Shown here piece after piece: positions 7,052-14,160 of a DNA stretch of 14,160 nucleotides. The stretch comes from VRUE01 sp036376915. Lineage in GTDB: Bacteria; Actinomycetota; Thermoleophilia; Solirubrobacterales; 70-9. The stretch is from NCBI GenBank assembly GCA_036376915.1, contig DASUZK010000027.1:1-14160 (forward strand). The letters are read 5' to 3'. Every line of letters begins with the position of its first letter. The first letter of the stretch is position 1. The translations under genes were made by a program, and so were the position numbers. A model generated the notes under the pieces. It saw nothing but the letters and a program-made list of their open reading frames with translations, was not told the origin of the DNA and ran no database searches.

Positions 7052-7479
7052 GTGTCCTAGACCAAGTTCAGGCGGACGTGCGTACCGCGATGAAAGAGGG
7101 CGATCGCGAGCGAGCAGGCGCCCTGCGGATGGTCGTCGACGCCCTGCAGAAGGACGCCAAGCTCGGCGACGGCGACGAGGTCGCCGTGCTCCAGCGCGAG
7201 CGCAAGAAGCGATTGGAAGCGGCGGAGGCATATGGCGAGGCAGGCCGGGTCGACCAGGCCACGGCCGAGAGCTTCGAGGCTGAGCTGATCGAGGGCTACC
7301 TGCCGGCGCAGCTCCCCGACGAGGAGCTGGCCGAGCTGGTCGATGCCGCGGTCGCCGAGACCGGGGCAACCGAGCAGAAGCAGATGGGCCAGGTGATGTC
7401 GGCGCTGATGCCGAAGGTCGCCGGGCGCGCGGATGGCAAGCGGGTCAGCGCGGCGGTGCGTGAGCGGCTTGGCGCGTAG
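7048..7479 (+). CDS. yqeY: GatB/YqeY domain-containing protein
   Basis: Protein of 143 residues, all of it the YqeY domain also found as the tail of GatB (amidotransferase subunit B). Recognisable pattern: MSVLDQVQADVRTAMKEGDR, LRMVVDALQKDAKLG, LQRERKKRLEAAEAYGEAGR, EAELIEGYLPAQL, and the C-terminal MGQVMSALMPKVAGRADGKRV. Free-standing YqeY is thought to be tRNA-binding, but its cellular role is not settled. The ATG overlaps the stop of the PIN ORF (ATGA) and matches the usual family N-terminus; a start at 6961 in the same frame is a random extension. The 3' end overlaps phoH. Confidence 0.93.
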   Translation: MSVLDQVQADVRTAMKEGDRERAGALRMVVDALQKDAKLGDGDEVAVLQRERKKRLEAAEAYGEAGRVDQATAESFEAELIEGYLPAQLPDEELAELVDAAVAETGATEQKQMGQVMSALMPKVAGRADGKRVSAAVRERLGA

Positions 7480-8452
7480 GCAACTGACCCTAGACAACAC
7501 CGTCGCCGCCGAGCTGGCGGGCTCCGAGGACGCCGTGCTCCGCGCCCTGCGCGGCCACCTCGATTGCGAGCTGCACCTGCGCGGCAACGTCCTCACCCTC
7601 GACGGCGAGAGCGACGACGTGCAGACGGCGGCGACCGTGGTCGACGAGCTGGTCGAGCTGATCGAGCAGGGCCACGAAGTCGCGCCGGGGACGATCGAAG
7701 CGGTGACCGGCGCGCTGGACGCCCACGAGAGCCCGGCGGAGATCCTCGAGGACGTCGTCTGGCGCCACCGCAACACCAAGGTCGCGCCGAAGACGCTCAA
7801 CCAGAAGCGCTACGTCGACTCGATCCGCGACCACACGATCACCTTCGGCGTCGGCCCCGCCGGCACCGGCAAGACCTTCCTCGCCGTGGCGATGGCGGCC
7901 GCGGCGCTGGCCGAACGGCAGGTGCAGCGGGTCATTCTCACCCGGCCCGCCGTGGAGGCGGGAGAGCGGCTGGGCTTCCTGCCCGGCGACATCCAGGCCA
8001 AGGTCGACCCCTATCTGCGGCCGCTCTTCGACGCCCTCTTCGACATGCTCGACCCCGATCGCGTCAACGGCTACTTCGAGCGCGGCGTGATCGAGGTCGC
8101 GCCGCTCGCCTTCATGCGCGGCCGCACCCTGAACGACTCCTTCGTCATCCTCGACGAGGCGCAGAACACCAGCCCCGAGCAGATGAAGATGTTCTTGACC
8201 CGGCTCGGCTTCAACTCCCGCATGGTCGTCACCGGCGACGTCACCCAGATCGACCTGCCCACCGACCAGCGCTCCGGCCTCGTCGCCGTGCGCGACATCC
8301 TCGAGTCGGTCCAGGACATCTCGTTCATCAACTTCGGCGGCGAGGACGTCGTGCGCCACAAGCTCGTCCAGCGCATCGTCGCCGCCTACGACGAGCACGG
8401 CAACCGCGAGCGCGCGGCGCGGGCCGAACACGGCCCGACCCCCGGCTCTTGA
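7460..8452 (+). CDS. phoH: PhoH-like ATPase
   Basis: Cytoplasmic P-loop ATPase of the PhoH/PhoL family, commonly next to ybeY and implicated in RNA metabolism. An N-terminal KH-like region (LTLDNTVAAELAGSEDAVLRAL, LRGNVLTLDGE) is followed by the PhoH ATPase domain. This has a Walker A motif GPAGTGKT encoded at 7853-7876, VILTRPAVEAGERLGFLPGD, PLYDALFDML-like PLFDALFDMLDPDRV, Walker B FVILDEAQNTSPEQMKMFLTRLG, and VTGDVTQIDLP. The start is uncertain: in-frame ATG 7433, GTG 7460 and TTG 7469 are all inside yqeY and none has a good ribosome binding site. I chose GTG 7460, which gives 330 residues and a normal family N-terminus. The stop overlaps ybeY as TTGA. Confidence 0.94.
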   Translation: MSGLARRQLTLDNTVAAELAGSEDAVLRALRGHLDCELHLRGNVLTLDGESDDVQTAATVVDELVELIEQGHEVAPGTIEAVTGALDAHESPAEILEDVVWRHRNTKVAPKTLNQKRYVDSIRDHTITFGVGPAGTGKTFLAVAMAAAALAERQVQRVILTRPAVEAGERLGFLPGDIQAKVDPYLRPLFDALFDMLDPDRVNGYFERGVIEVAPLAFMRGRTLNDSFVILDEAQNTSPEQMKMFLTRLGFNSRMVVTGDVTQIDLPTDQRSGLVAVRDILESVQDISFINFGGEDVVRHKLVQRIVAAYDEHGNRERAARAEHGPTPGS

Positions 8453-8814
8453 GCCGGGACCTCTCAGACGTGCCCCCGGAGCTGCGCGACGCGGTCGCGG
8501 CGGCGCTCGACGGCGCCGGAGTCTCCGACGGGCACCTCGCGGTCGACCTGGTCGATGCCGAGCGCATCCGCGAGCTGAACCGCGAGCACCGAGACAAGGA
8601 CGCGCCCACCGACGTGCTTGCCTTTCCCCTAGACGGCGCCGATCCCACCGCCGGCCCGCGCGAGCTGGGCGACGTCGTGATCTGCCCGGAGCACTGCACA
8701 GACGTCACCGAGGCCGCCGTCCACGGCGTCCTGCACCTCTGCGGCTACGACCACGAGGCCGACGAGGGCGAGATGCTCGCCCTCCAGGCGCGGGTCCTCG
8801 GGGGCCTGGCGTGA
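8449..8814 (+). CDS. ybeY: Endoribonuclease YbeY (compact form)
   Basis: Zinc-dependent single-strand endoribonuclease acting in 16S rRNA 3' maturation and ribosome quality control. Motifs are LVDAERIRELNREHRDKDAPTDVLAFPL, LGDVVICPEH and the metal site HGVLHLCGYDHE (His-x3-His-x5-His). TTG at 8449 overlaps the phoH stop as TTGA and gives 121 residues, shorter than the usual 150 or so. The shortfall comes from a brief N-terminus and from a shortened stretch between LGDVVI and the metal site: 11 residues (CPEHCTDVTEA) where most homologues have about 25-30. All three His are kept, so activity is expected. The downstream end overlaps era (GTGA). The phoH-ybeY-era order is conserved widely. Confidence 0.93.
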   Translation: MSRDLSDVPPELRDAVAAALDGAGVSDGHLAVDLVDAERIRELNREHRDKDAPTDVLAFPLDGADPTAGPRELGDVVICPEHCTDVTEAAVHGVLHLCGYDHEADEGEMLALQARVLGGLA

Positions 8815-9704
8815 CACGGGCGGGGTTCATCGGGCTCGCCGGCCGGCCCAACGTCGGCAAGTCGACCCTGGTCAACGCGATCGTCGGCAGCAGGGTGGCG
8901 ATCGTCTCGATGCGGCCGCAGACGACCCGGCGGGCGATCCGCGGCATCCGCACCGACGCCGAGGCCGGGCGCCAGCTCGTCCTCGTCGACCTCCCCGGCG
9001 TGCAGCGCCCCCGCGACGTGCTCACCGAGCGGATGCAGAAGCGGGTCGAGCGCGAGCTGGCCGACTCCGACCTGGCCCTGATCGTGATCAACGGTGAGGA
9101 GGGCATCGGGCCGGGTGACCGCTTCATCGCCCGCGCCCTGCTTGGCGCAGGGTCGAAGCTGCCGACGATCTGCGTCGTCAACAAGATGGACCGGCTCGGC
9201 CCCAACGAGCTGGTTCCGGTGCTGGCGGAGGCCGCGGAGCTGGGGGGCGTAGACGAGGTCTTCCCGATCAGCGCCCGCAGCGGTGAGGGCCTCGAGGCGC
9301 TGGTCGAGCGCCTCGGCGAGTTGGTACCTAAGGGCCCCTACCTCTACCCGCCCGAGGATCACAGCGACCAATCCAGCGAGCTTCTGCTGGCGGAGCTGAT
9401 CCGGGAGCAAGTGCTCAACCGTACCCGCGAGGAGATCCCGCACTCGGTAGAGGTGGCGGTGAAGGAGATCGAGGAACGCGACGGCGGCCTCATCGCTGTG
9501 ACAGCTGAGATCTGGGCCGAGACCGAGTCCCAAAAGGGCATCCTTATCGGCAAGGGCGGCAAGAAGGTCAGCGAGATCGGAACGGCTGCTCGCAGCTCGC
9601 TTGAAGCCGAGCTCGGCGGCAAGGTCCATCTCGACCTCCAGGTTCGCGTCCGTAGCCGCTGGCGCCGGGATGATGGGCTTCTCGATCGACTTGGGATCGA
9701 GTGA
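8811..9704 (+). CDS. era: GTPase Era
   Basis: GTPase that binds the 3' end of 16S rRNA during 30S assembly. The protein has 297 residues. G1 is GRPNVGKS (11-18), the switch I region SMRPQTTRRAIRGI, G3 is DLPG (60-63, most Era have DTPG), G4 is NKMD (124-127) and the G5-like segment is ISARSGEG. The C-terminal KH domain includes EEIPHSVEVAVKEIEER, then ILIGKGGKKVSEIG, the RNA-binding GKGG loop, and VHLDLQVRVRSRWRRDDGLLDRLG. The GTG start overlaps the ybeY stop. recO, often next after era, is not here; instead the stop of a convergent gene lies only 3 bases away. A 7-bp inverted repeat spans the era stop. Confidence 0.97.
   Translation: MTRAGFIGLAGRPNVGKSTLVNAIVGSRVAIVSMRPQTTRRAIRGIRTDAEAGRQLVLVDLPGVQRPRDVLTERMQKRVERELADSDLALIVINGEEGIGPGDRFIARALLGAGSKLPTICVVNKMDRLGPNELVPVLAEAAELGGVDEVFPISARSGEGLEALVERLGELVPKGPYLYPPEDHSDQSSELLLAELIREQVLNRTREEIPHSVEVAVKEIEERDGGLIAVTAEIWAETESQKGILIGKGGKKVSEIGTAARSSLEAELGGKVHLDLQVRVRSRWRRDDGLLDRLGIE
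9681..9701. terminator. Hairpin at the era / monooxygenase convergent junction
   Basis: CTCGATC (9681-9687) and GATCGAG (9695-9701) form a perfect 7-bp stem with a 7-base loop at the very end of era, just before the two facing stop codons. With only 3 bases between the stops, a two-way terminator would have to lie within coding sequence, as this does. There is no T-run. Confidence 0.35.
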
Positions 9705-9707
9705 GGG

Positions 9708-10892
9708 TCAAGTGCGGTCTTTGCGGCCCTGGCGTGCGATTTCCTGACCGATTCGCTTCGTGGTGCGGCGCATGGCCGGCAGCTGCCCCGAGGCGGGGAG
9801 CCAGAAGCCATTGAAGTAGAGCCCCGGTGCCGCCGGGTTCTCCTCTCCTCGCACGCAGGTGGGCCGGCCCGCTGGAGTTAGGAGGCCGAGGTGGCCGACT
9901 AGAGGCTCCAGGCCCATGCGGTAGCCGGTGGCAGCGATCACAGCCTGCGGCTGGATGCGACCGCCGCTGGCGAGGCAAACGTCCGCTCCGTCGAAGCCCT
10001 GCACCGCGGGCACGATCTCGACCTGCCCTGCCTTCAGTGTCCCCACGAACCCCCGGTCGACCACCGGGCCCAGGCCCTTCAGCCTCAGCTCGGTGCCGAT
10101 CCCGTACGGCGACGGCAGCAGCCCGTGCTCGCTCAGGTCTCCCCAGACGAGACGCTGGACGATCCGGCCGAACAGGTCGGCACCGGCGCTCTGTCCCTCC
10201 CCGAGCAAGGCGAACAGCGTAATTGGGATGCCGAAGAGCTCCAGGGGCATGATGTTCGGTGGCGTCCGCACCGCGATCCTGACCCGAGCGGCACCGGCTC
10301 GGTGGAGCTGCACGGCGATCTCGGTACCAGTGTTGCCGGCTCCGACGACGAGCACGTCCTTGTTGCGGAAGTCCGACGCGCTGCAGTAGTCAGCGGCATG
10401 GATCAGATCCCCCGCGAAGTCCTCGCGGCCGTGCCAGGCGGGGAGGATTGGCGTGTGGTCGTAGCCGGTGGCCACCACGACCAAGTGGGCAGAGCGGGGC
10501 CCGTGGGAGGTCTCCACGGTGTACCCGTCGTCCCCTCGCTCAATTCGCAGCGCTTCGATGCCTCGCTCGATCGCGATTCCCTCCCGCACTGCGTAGCCGC
10601 GCAGGTGTGCGGCGAAGGCCTCGCGGGTAGGCCAGCGCCCGGCGCTGCGGGGGATTCGGCTGTGCCGGGGCGCCGAGAACCGTCGCGCGGTGTTGAGGCG
10701 AAGACCCTCGTAGCGCCGATGCCAGCTGTTGCCGATCTCGTCCGCTCGCTCGAGGACGACGGCGGTGATTCCGCGTCTTCCCAGCTCTGCCGCCGTTGCA
10801 AGCCCGGCCGCTCCGCCGCCGATCACGATCGCTTCCGGGGCGGTGTCGCTCCCGCCCTCTCGCGATTCAGGTGGGTGGCTGAGGCTGCTCAT
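9708..10892 (-). CDS. Flavin-containing monooxygenase-like FAD/NAD(P)-binding oxidoreductase
   Basis: Protein of 394 residues with two Rossmann dinucleotide folds: FAD-binding GGGAAG at 25-30 and NAD(P)-binding GAGNTG at 184-189. Between them lies F-A-G-D-L-I-H-A-A-D-Y at 159-169, matching the FMO/Baeyer-Villiger-type signature FxGxxxHxxxY/W. ATGY motifs occur at 141-144 and near the C-terminus (AATGYRMGL). Together with ERADEIGNSWHRRYEGLRLNT and YFNGFWLPASGQ the pattern is that of YUCCA-like single-component FMOs, which use NADPH and O2 to oxygenate a soft nucleophile or a ketone; the substrate is unknown. It is divergent from tetR with a shared operator, so TetR likely represses it. The ATG at 10892 is preceded by a weak purine-rich site (GAGAGA). 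Confidence 0.87.
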   Translation of the reverse strand: MSSLSHPPESREGGSDTAPEAIVIGGGAAGLATAAELGRRGITAVVLERADEIGNSWHRRYEGLRLNTARRFSAPRHSRIPRSAGRWPTREAFAAHLRGYAVREGIAIERGIEALRIERGDDGYTVETSHGPRSAHLVVVATGYDHTPILPAWHGREDFAGDLIHAADYCSASDFRNKDVLVVGAGNTGTEIAVQLHRAGAARVRIAVRTPPNIMPLELFGIPITLFALLGEGQSAGADLFGRIVQRLVWGDLSEHGLLPSPYGIGTELRLKGLGPVVDRGFVGTLKAGQVEIVPAVQGFDGADVCLASGGRIQPQAVIAATGYRMGLEPLVGHLGLLTPAGRPTCVRGEENPAAPGLYFNGFWLPASGQLPAMRRTTKRIGQEIARQGRKDRT

Positions 10893-10907
10893 CGCGTCTC
10901 TCTGCCC

Positions 10908-10913
10908 TATAAT
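10908..10913 (+). promoter_or_regulatory. Consensus -10 box TATAAT of the tetR promoter
   Basis: A perfect TATAAT in the divergent intergenic region, oriented toward tetR. It predicts a transcription start near 10920, at the centre of the palindrome 10911-10930. No convincing -35 hexamer is seen upstream. Confidence 0.6.
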
Positions 10914-10914
10914 A
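10909..10914 (-). promoter_or_regulatory. Candidate -10 box TATTAT of the monooxygenase promoter
   Basis: On the minus strand TATTAT (one mismatch to TATAAT) lies 16 bases before the ATG at 10892, giving a leader of about 10 bases. It overlaps both the plus-strand -10 box and the palindromic operator, so one bound repressor dimer could block both directions. Confidence 0.4.
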
Positions 10915-10930
10915 GACCAATGAGTCTATT
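10911..10930. promoter_or_regulatory. Palindromic TetR operator AATAGAC-N6-GTCTATT
   Basis: AATAGAC (10911-10917) and GTCTATT (10924-10930) are perfect reverse complements separated by CAATGA. A 20-bp palindrome between a TetR-family gene and a divergent enzyme gene, overlapping both -10 boxes, is the standard autoregulatory layout of this family. It is also conspicuously AT-rich for the window. Confidence 0.75.
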
Positions 10931-10949
10931 TTGCTGGACCGGAGGCTGA
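10920..10949 (+). CDS. Possible 9-codon leader ORF upstream of tetR
   Basis: ATG at 10920 opens a frame of nine codons, M-S-L-F-C-W-T-G-G, ending in TGA at 10947-10949, one base before the tetR ATG. The ATG lies 6 bases after TATAAT, the spacing of the other leaderless starts in this window, so it could be translated without a leader. The tetR ribosome binding site GGAGG (10941-10945) lies inside its last codons, so translation of the leader could affect tetR initiation. It may be a chance ORF. Confidence 0.25.
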   Translation: MSLFCWTGG

Positions 10950-10950
10950 G

Positions 10951-11610
10951 ATGCCCGCGTCCGTGATTCGCCGGCAGTCGAAACGACCGGGCCGCCCGCC
11001 CGCTTCGGCGAAAGGGCGCGATTCCCGCTCGCGGCTGATCGATGCGGCGGCCGTGGTCTTCGCCGAACGGGGGTTTCGCAGCGCGACGGTCGACGACGTG
11101 GTCGCTGCGGCGGGACTCTCGAAGGGGACCTTCTATTGGAACTTCTCCAGCAAGGAAGACCTCTTCCTGACCCTGCTCGAGGAGCGGGTCGATCGGCCCG
11201 TGCAGCGGTTGATGGAGTTGACCCGGGACGCTCCCGCCGATCGGGCGACCGCCCCGGACGTCAGCCGGGGGTTCGAGTCGCTGCTTTCCGACGAGCGCTC
11301 CCTGCTGCTCCTCGTCCACGAGTACTGGATGGCCGCCGCCCGCGATGAGGCGGTCGCGGAGAGGTATCGCGAGCGTCAGGCGACGCTTCGCAAGCTGCTC
11401 GCCGCCGCGCTCGCGTCACGGCATGAGAAGACAGGTGTGCCGCTCGCCGTTCCGGCAGCGAGCCTGGCGACCGCGTTCGTCGCCCTAGCCGAAGGGCTTG
11501 CTGGAGCGGCGCTGGTGGAACCCGACACCGTCGACGCCAGTCTGTTCGGCGAGATCCTCTCGCTTGTCTACGAAGGCCTCGAGGCACGAGGTCGGAAAGC
11601 CGCCGCCTAA
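10951..11610 (+). CDS. TetR/AcrR-family transcriptional regulator
   Basis: Protein of 219 residues. The N-terminal HTH domain runs from about residue 27 to 73: RLIDAAAVVFAERGFRSATVDDVVAAAGLSKGTFYWNFSSKEDLFLTLL, a close match to the TetR_N pattern with recognition helix GLSKGTFYWNF. A basic tail (RRQSKRPGRPPASAKGR) precedes it. The C-terminal ligand-binding domain is all-helical and not assignable to an inducer. ATG is preceded by GGAGG with 5-base spacing. It is divergent from the monooxygenase gene and shares the palindrome at 10911-10930, so it probably represses both itself and the enzyme, with release by the enzyme's substrate or a related compound. hisIE begins 9 bases after its stop but has its own promoter-like box. 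Confidence 0.93.
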   Translation: MPASVIRRQSKRPGRPPASAKGRDSRSRLIDAAAVVFAERGFRSATVDDVVAAAGLSKGTFYWNFSSKEDLFLTLLEERVDRPVQRLMELTRDAPADRATAPDVSRGFESLLSDERSLLLLVHEYWMAAARDEAVAERYRERQATLRKLLAAALASRHEKTGVPLAVPAASLATAFVALAEGLAGAALVEPDTVDASLFGEILSLVYEGLEARGRKAAA

Positions 11611-11613
11611 ACT
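11608..11613 (+). promoter_or_regulatory. Candidate -10 box TAAACT, leaderless hisIE promoter
   Basis: TAAACT overlaps the tetR stop codon and ends 6 bases before the hisIE ATG at 11620. No ribosome binding site is present before that ATG, so a leaderless transcript for hisIE-trpE-trpG is likely. Confidence 0.5.
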
Positions 11614-11619
11614 CCCTGC

Positions 11620-12234
11620 ATGGTCGAGACGATCAAGTTCGACGCACGGGGCCTGGTGCCCTGCATCGCGCAGGACTTCACCAGCGGCGAGGTGTTGACG
11701 CTCGCCTACGTCAGCGAGGAGTCGCTTCGGCTGACCATGGAGACCGGGGAGCTGCACTTCTACAGCCGTTCGCGGGAGGAGATCTGGCGCAAGGGGGAAA
11801 CCTCGGGGAACGTGCTGAAGCTGCGACAGCTGCGCTACGACTGCGATGGGGACGCGATCGTCGCCTTGGTCGAGCCGACCGGGCCTGCCTGCCACACGGG
11901 AGAGCGGAGCTGCTTCTTCCGTGAGCTGGAGAGCGGCGGCACACCAGACCCGGCGCTGCACGAGACGCTTGCGACCCTGGAGCGAACCCTGCGCAGCCGT
12001 GCCGCCGAGCGGCCGGAGGGGAGCTACACGGTGAAGCTGCTCGACGACCCGAAGCTGATCGGCGAGAAGGTCGAGGAGGAGGCCGAGGAGGTGGTGCGCG
12101 CCGCCCGCGAGGAGTCCGACGAGCGCGTCGCCGAAGAGGCCGCCGACCTGCTCTACCACCTCGCCGTCCTGCTCGCCTCGCGCGAGGTCCCGCAGTCCGC
12201 TGCGATGGAAGTGCTCGATGGCCGTCGTCGCTGA
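11620..12234 (+). CDS. hisIE: Bifunctional phosphoribosyl-AMP cyclohydrolase / phosphoribosyl-ATP pyrophosphatase
   Basis: Catalyses the second and third steps of histidine synthesis. In the 204-residue protein the HisI domain comes first (about 1-110): LVPCIAQDFTSGEVLTLAYVSEESLRLTMETGELHFYSRSREEIWRKGETSGN. The zinc/magnesium site follows: YDCDGDAIVALVEPTGPACHTGERSCFF. The HisE domain follows (about 112-200): LHETLATLERTLRSRAAERPEGSYTVKLL, then KVEEEAEEVVRAAREE and EEAADLLYHLAVLLA, the acidic NTP-pyrophosphatase helices. Many actinobacteria carry separate hisI and hisE genes, so the fusion is informative about lineage. trpE starts 17 bases before its stop, in another frame, so translation of the two is probably coupled. 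Confidence 0.95.
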   Translation: MVETIKFDARGLVPCIAQDFTSGEVLTLAYVSEESLRLTMETGELHFYSRSREEIWRKGETSGNVLKLRQLRYDCDGDAIVALVEPTGPACHTGERSCFFRELESGGTPDPALHETLATLERTLRSRAAERPEGSYTVKLLDDPKLIGEKVEEEAEEVVRAAREESDERVAEEAADLLYHLAVLLASREVPQSAAMEVLDGRRR

Positions 12235-13722
12235 CGCCGAGCTGAAGCTCGAGCCGACCCTCGAGCAGGCCCGGGCGCTGGCCACCGAGGGCAACGTAGT
12301 GCCGGTCTGCGCCCGGCTGCTCGACGACTGCGAGACCCCGGTCTCGGCCTTCCTCAAGCTGCGCGCCGGAGAGCCGGAGGGAGCCCCCTGCTTCCTGCTC
12401 GAGTCGGCCGAGCAGGGACAGGTCGGCCGCTACTCCTTCCTCGGCTTCCGGCCGCGCTCGCTGTTGCGCTGGAGCGACGGGGCCCTGACGGAGTCCGGCG
12501 GGGACACCGTTGACGCGCCCGACCCGTATGCGGCCGTCGCCGAGCACCTGGCCAGGTACCGGCCGGCGCCGGTCGAGGGCCTGCCGCCGTTCAGCGGCGG
12601 CGCCGTCGGCTTCTTCGGCTACGACCTCGTCCGCACGGTCGAGCCGCTCGGCGACCCCAACCCGGACCCGCTCGGCCTGCCTGACATGGCGCTGATGGTC
12701 ACCGACTTACTGCTCGTCTTCGACCACCTGCGGCACGAGCTGACGATCATGGCCTGCGCCTTCTGCGAGGACGAGGGTGGCATCGACGCGGCCTACGAAC
12801 GGGCCGCGGCCGCGATCGCCGACGCCCGCCGACGCCTGCGCGGGGCGGTTCCGGCGCCGGAGCGGCCAGTCGCCGCCGAGCCGCCGGCGTTCACGTCGAA
12901 CATGGAGCGCGAGGAGTTCGAAGCCGCGGTCGAGCGGATCGTCGAGTACGTCCATGCGGGCGACGCCTTCCAGGTCGTTCCCTCGCAGCGCTTCAGCGCC
13001 CCCTCCCCGATCGATGCGTTCTCGGTCTACCGTGGCCTGCGCGCCGTCAACCCCTCCCCGTACATGTACTTCCTCGAGTTCGGCGACTTCCAGATCGCGG
13101 GTGCCTCCCCCGAGCCGCTGGTCAAGGTGACGGGGCGGCGGGTGGAGACCCGGCCGATCGCCGGCACCTATCCGCGGGGATCCGACGAGGAGGATGACCG
13201 TCGCCTCGCCGAGCGCCTCGTCAAGGACCCCAAGGAGCGGGCTGAGCACGTGATGCTGGTCGACCTCGGCCGCAACGACCTCGGGCGCGTGTGCGAGTTC
13301 GGGACCGTGAACGTCGACTCGTTCATGGCCGTCGAGACCTACTCGCACGTCATCCACATCGTCTCCAACGTGACCGGCAGGCTGCGCGAGGACGTCAGCG
13401 CCGTCGACGCCCTGCGGTCGGTGCTCCCGGCAGGCACGCTGTCCGGCGCCCCGAAGGTCCGTGCGATGGAGATCATCGACGAGCTCGAGCCGGTCAAGCG
13501 CGGCGCCTACGGTGGCGCCGTCGGCTGGCTCTCCTACGACGGCGACCTCGACACCTGCATCTGCATCCGCACCGTGGTGGTCAAGGACGGCGTCGCGCAC
13601 GTGCAGGCGGGCGGCGGCACGGTGGCCGACGCCAAGCCCGACTACGAGTACGAGGAGTCGCGCGCCAAGGCCCGCGGCGTGGTGCGCGCGATCGAGCTGG
13701 CCGCCGGGCAGCGGGAGTGGCC

Positions 13723-13726
<4 letters not shown>
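12218..13726 (+). CDS. trpE: Anthranilate synthase component I
   Basis: Converts chorismate to anthranilate with ammonia from TrpG, the first committed step of tryptophan synthesis. The protein has 502 residues. The N-terminal domain carries the L-L-E-S motif (60-63), the residues that form the tryptophan feedback site, followed by GRYSFLGFRP. The chorismate-binding domain has FQVVPSQRFSAP, NPSPYMYFLEFGDFQIAGASPEPLV, RPIAGTYPRG, LVDLGRNDLGRV, PAGTLSGAPKVRAMEIIDELEP, and GGAVGWLSYDGDLDTCICIRT, followed by QAGGGTVADAKPDYEYEES. Domain order and length are typical of TrpE; the LLES motif and adjacent trpG argue against PabB. ATG 12218 overlaps hisIE by 17 bases with a GGAAG purine stretch just upstream. 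Its stop overlaps trpG (GTGA). Confidence 0.95.

Positions 13727-14160
<434 letters not shown>

Noticed and set aside
5108..7369. Very long minus-strand open frame (753 codons) opposite prmA to yqeY
   Set aside because: It runs antisense to five recognisable genes, has low-complexity Arg/Gly/Pro-rich composition and no domain. Such frames are expected opposite GC-rich coding DNA.
7433..7459. ATG at 7433 as phoH start
   Set aside because: It gives a 47-base overlap with yqeY, no ribosome binding site, and an N-terminus unlike the family. The nearer GTG or TTG is more likely, though not proven.
7490..8431. Minus-strand open frame of 313 codons opposite phoH
   Set aside because: Pure antisense shadow of a strongly conserved ATPase gene.
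10125..10949. Plus-strand frame of 274 codons opposite the monooxygenase gene
   Set aside because: It is antisense to a well-supported FAD enzyme and has no motif of its own; only its last nine codons, from ATG 10920, merit separate mention.

Overview
The window is a dense stretch of chromosomal core genes from a high-GC bacterium. The combination of gene content, heavy use of G or C at third codon positions, frequent GTG/TTG starts, 4-base stop/start overlaps and apparent leaderless promoters points to an actinobacterial lineage. A deep branch such as Thermoleophilia (Solirubrobacterales/Gaiellales type) is my best guess. That placement is inferred from protein style (fused HisIE, compact YbeY, hrcA-dnaJ without grpE/dnaK) and was not measured.

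Layout. Bases 1-1745 hold lepA (EF4), cut at its 5' end inside the P-loop. A GC hairpin follows, then a two-gene MaoC/HadAB-like dehydratase pair (1901-2738). After a long inverted repeat comes a heat-shock/translation block: hrcA, a very short dnaJ, and prmA (2829-5397). A perfect 16-bp palindrome separates this from a DUF2269-type membrane protein, murI, a half-length PIN-domain ORF and yqeY (5468-7479). Next is the conserved string phoH, ybeY, era (7460-9704), all overlapping by a few bases. era converges on a flavin-containing monooxygenase-like gene (9708-10892, minus strand). That gene is divergent from a tetR regulator, with a 20-bp palindromic operator between them. The right end is an amino-acid operon: hisIE, trpE and trpG, with trpG cut by the window end.

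How the genes fit together. lepA/hrcA/dnaJ/prmA/yqeY/phoH/ybeY/era form the classic neighbourhood of ribosome function, protein folding and RNA processing. hisIE-trpE-trpG couples histidine steps 2-3 to the first step of tryptophan synthesis. The FMO/TetR pair looks like a small self-regulated detoxification or oxidation module set between the two core blocks.

I did not find a wholly new multi-gene system. The most interesting signals are small. A TAnnnT box sits 6-8 bases before the start codon at six places, suggesting leaderless transcription. A palindromic element lies in frame inside prmA. The DnaJ has only a J-domain, a linker and one C-terminal barrel. The PIN ORF keeps only the C-terminal half. 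The TetR operator is centred on a predicted transcription start and a 9-codon mini-ORF. No tRNA, rRNA, CRISPR array, insertion sequence or transposase is visible, and no gene-free stretch exceeds about 160 bases.
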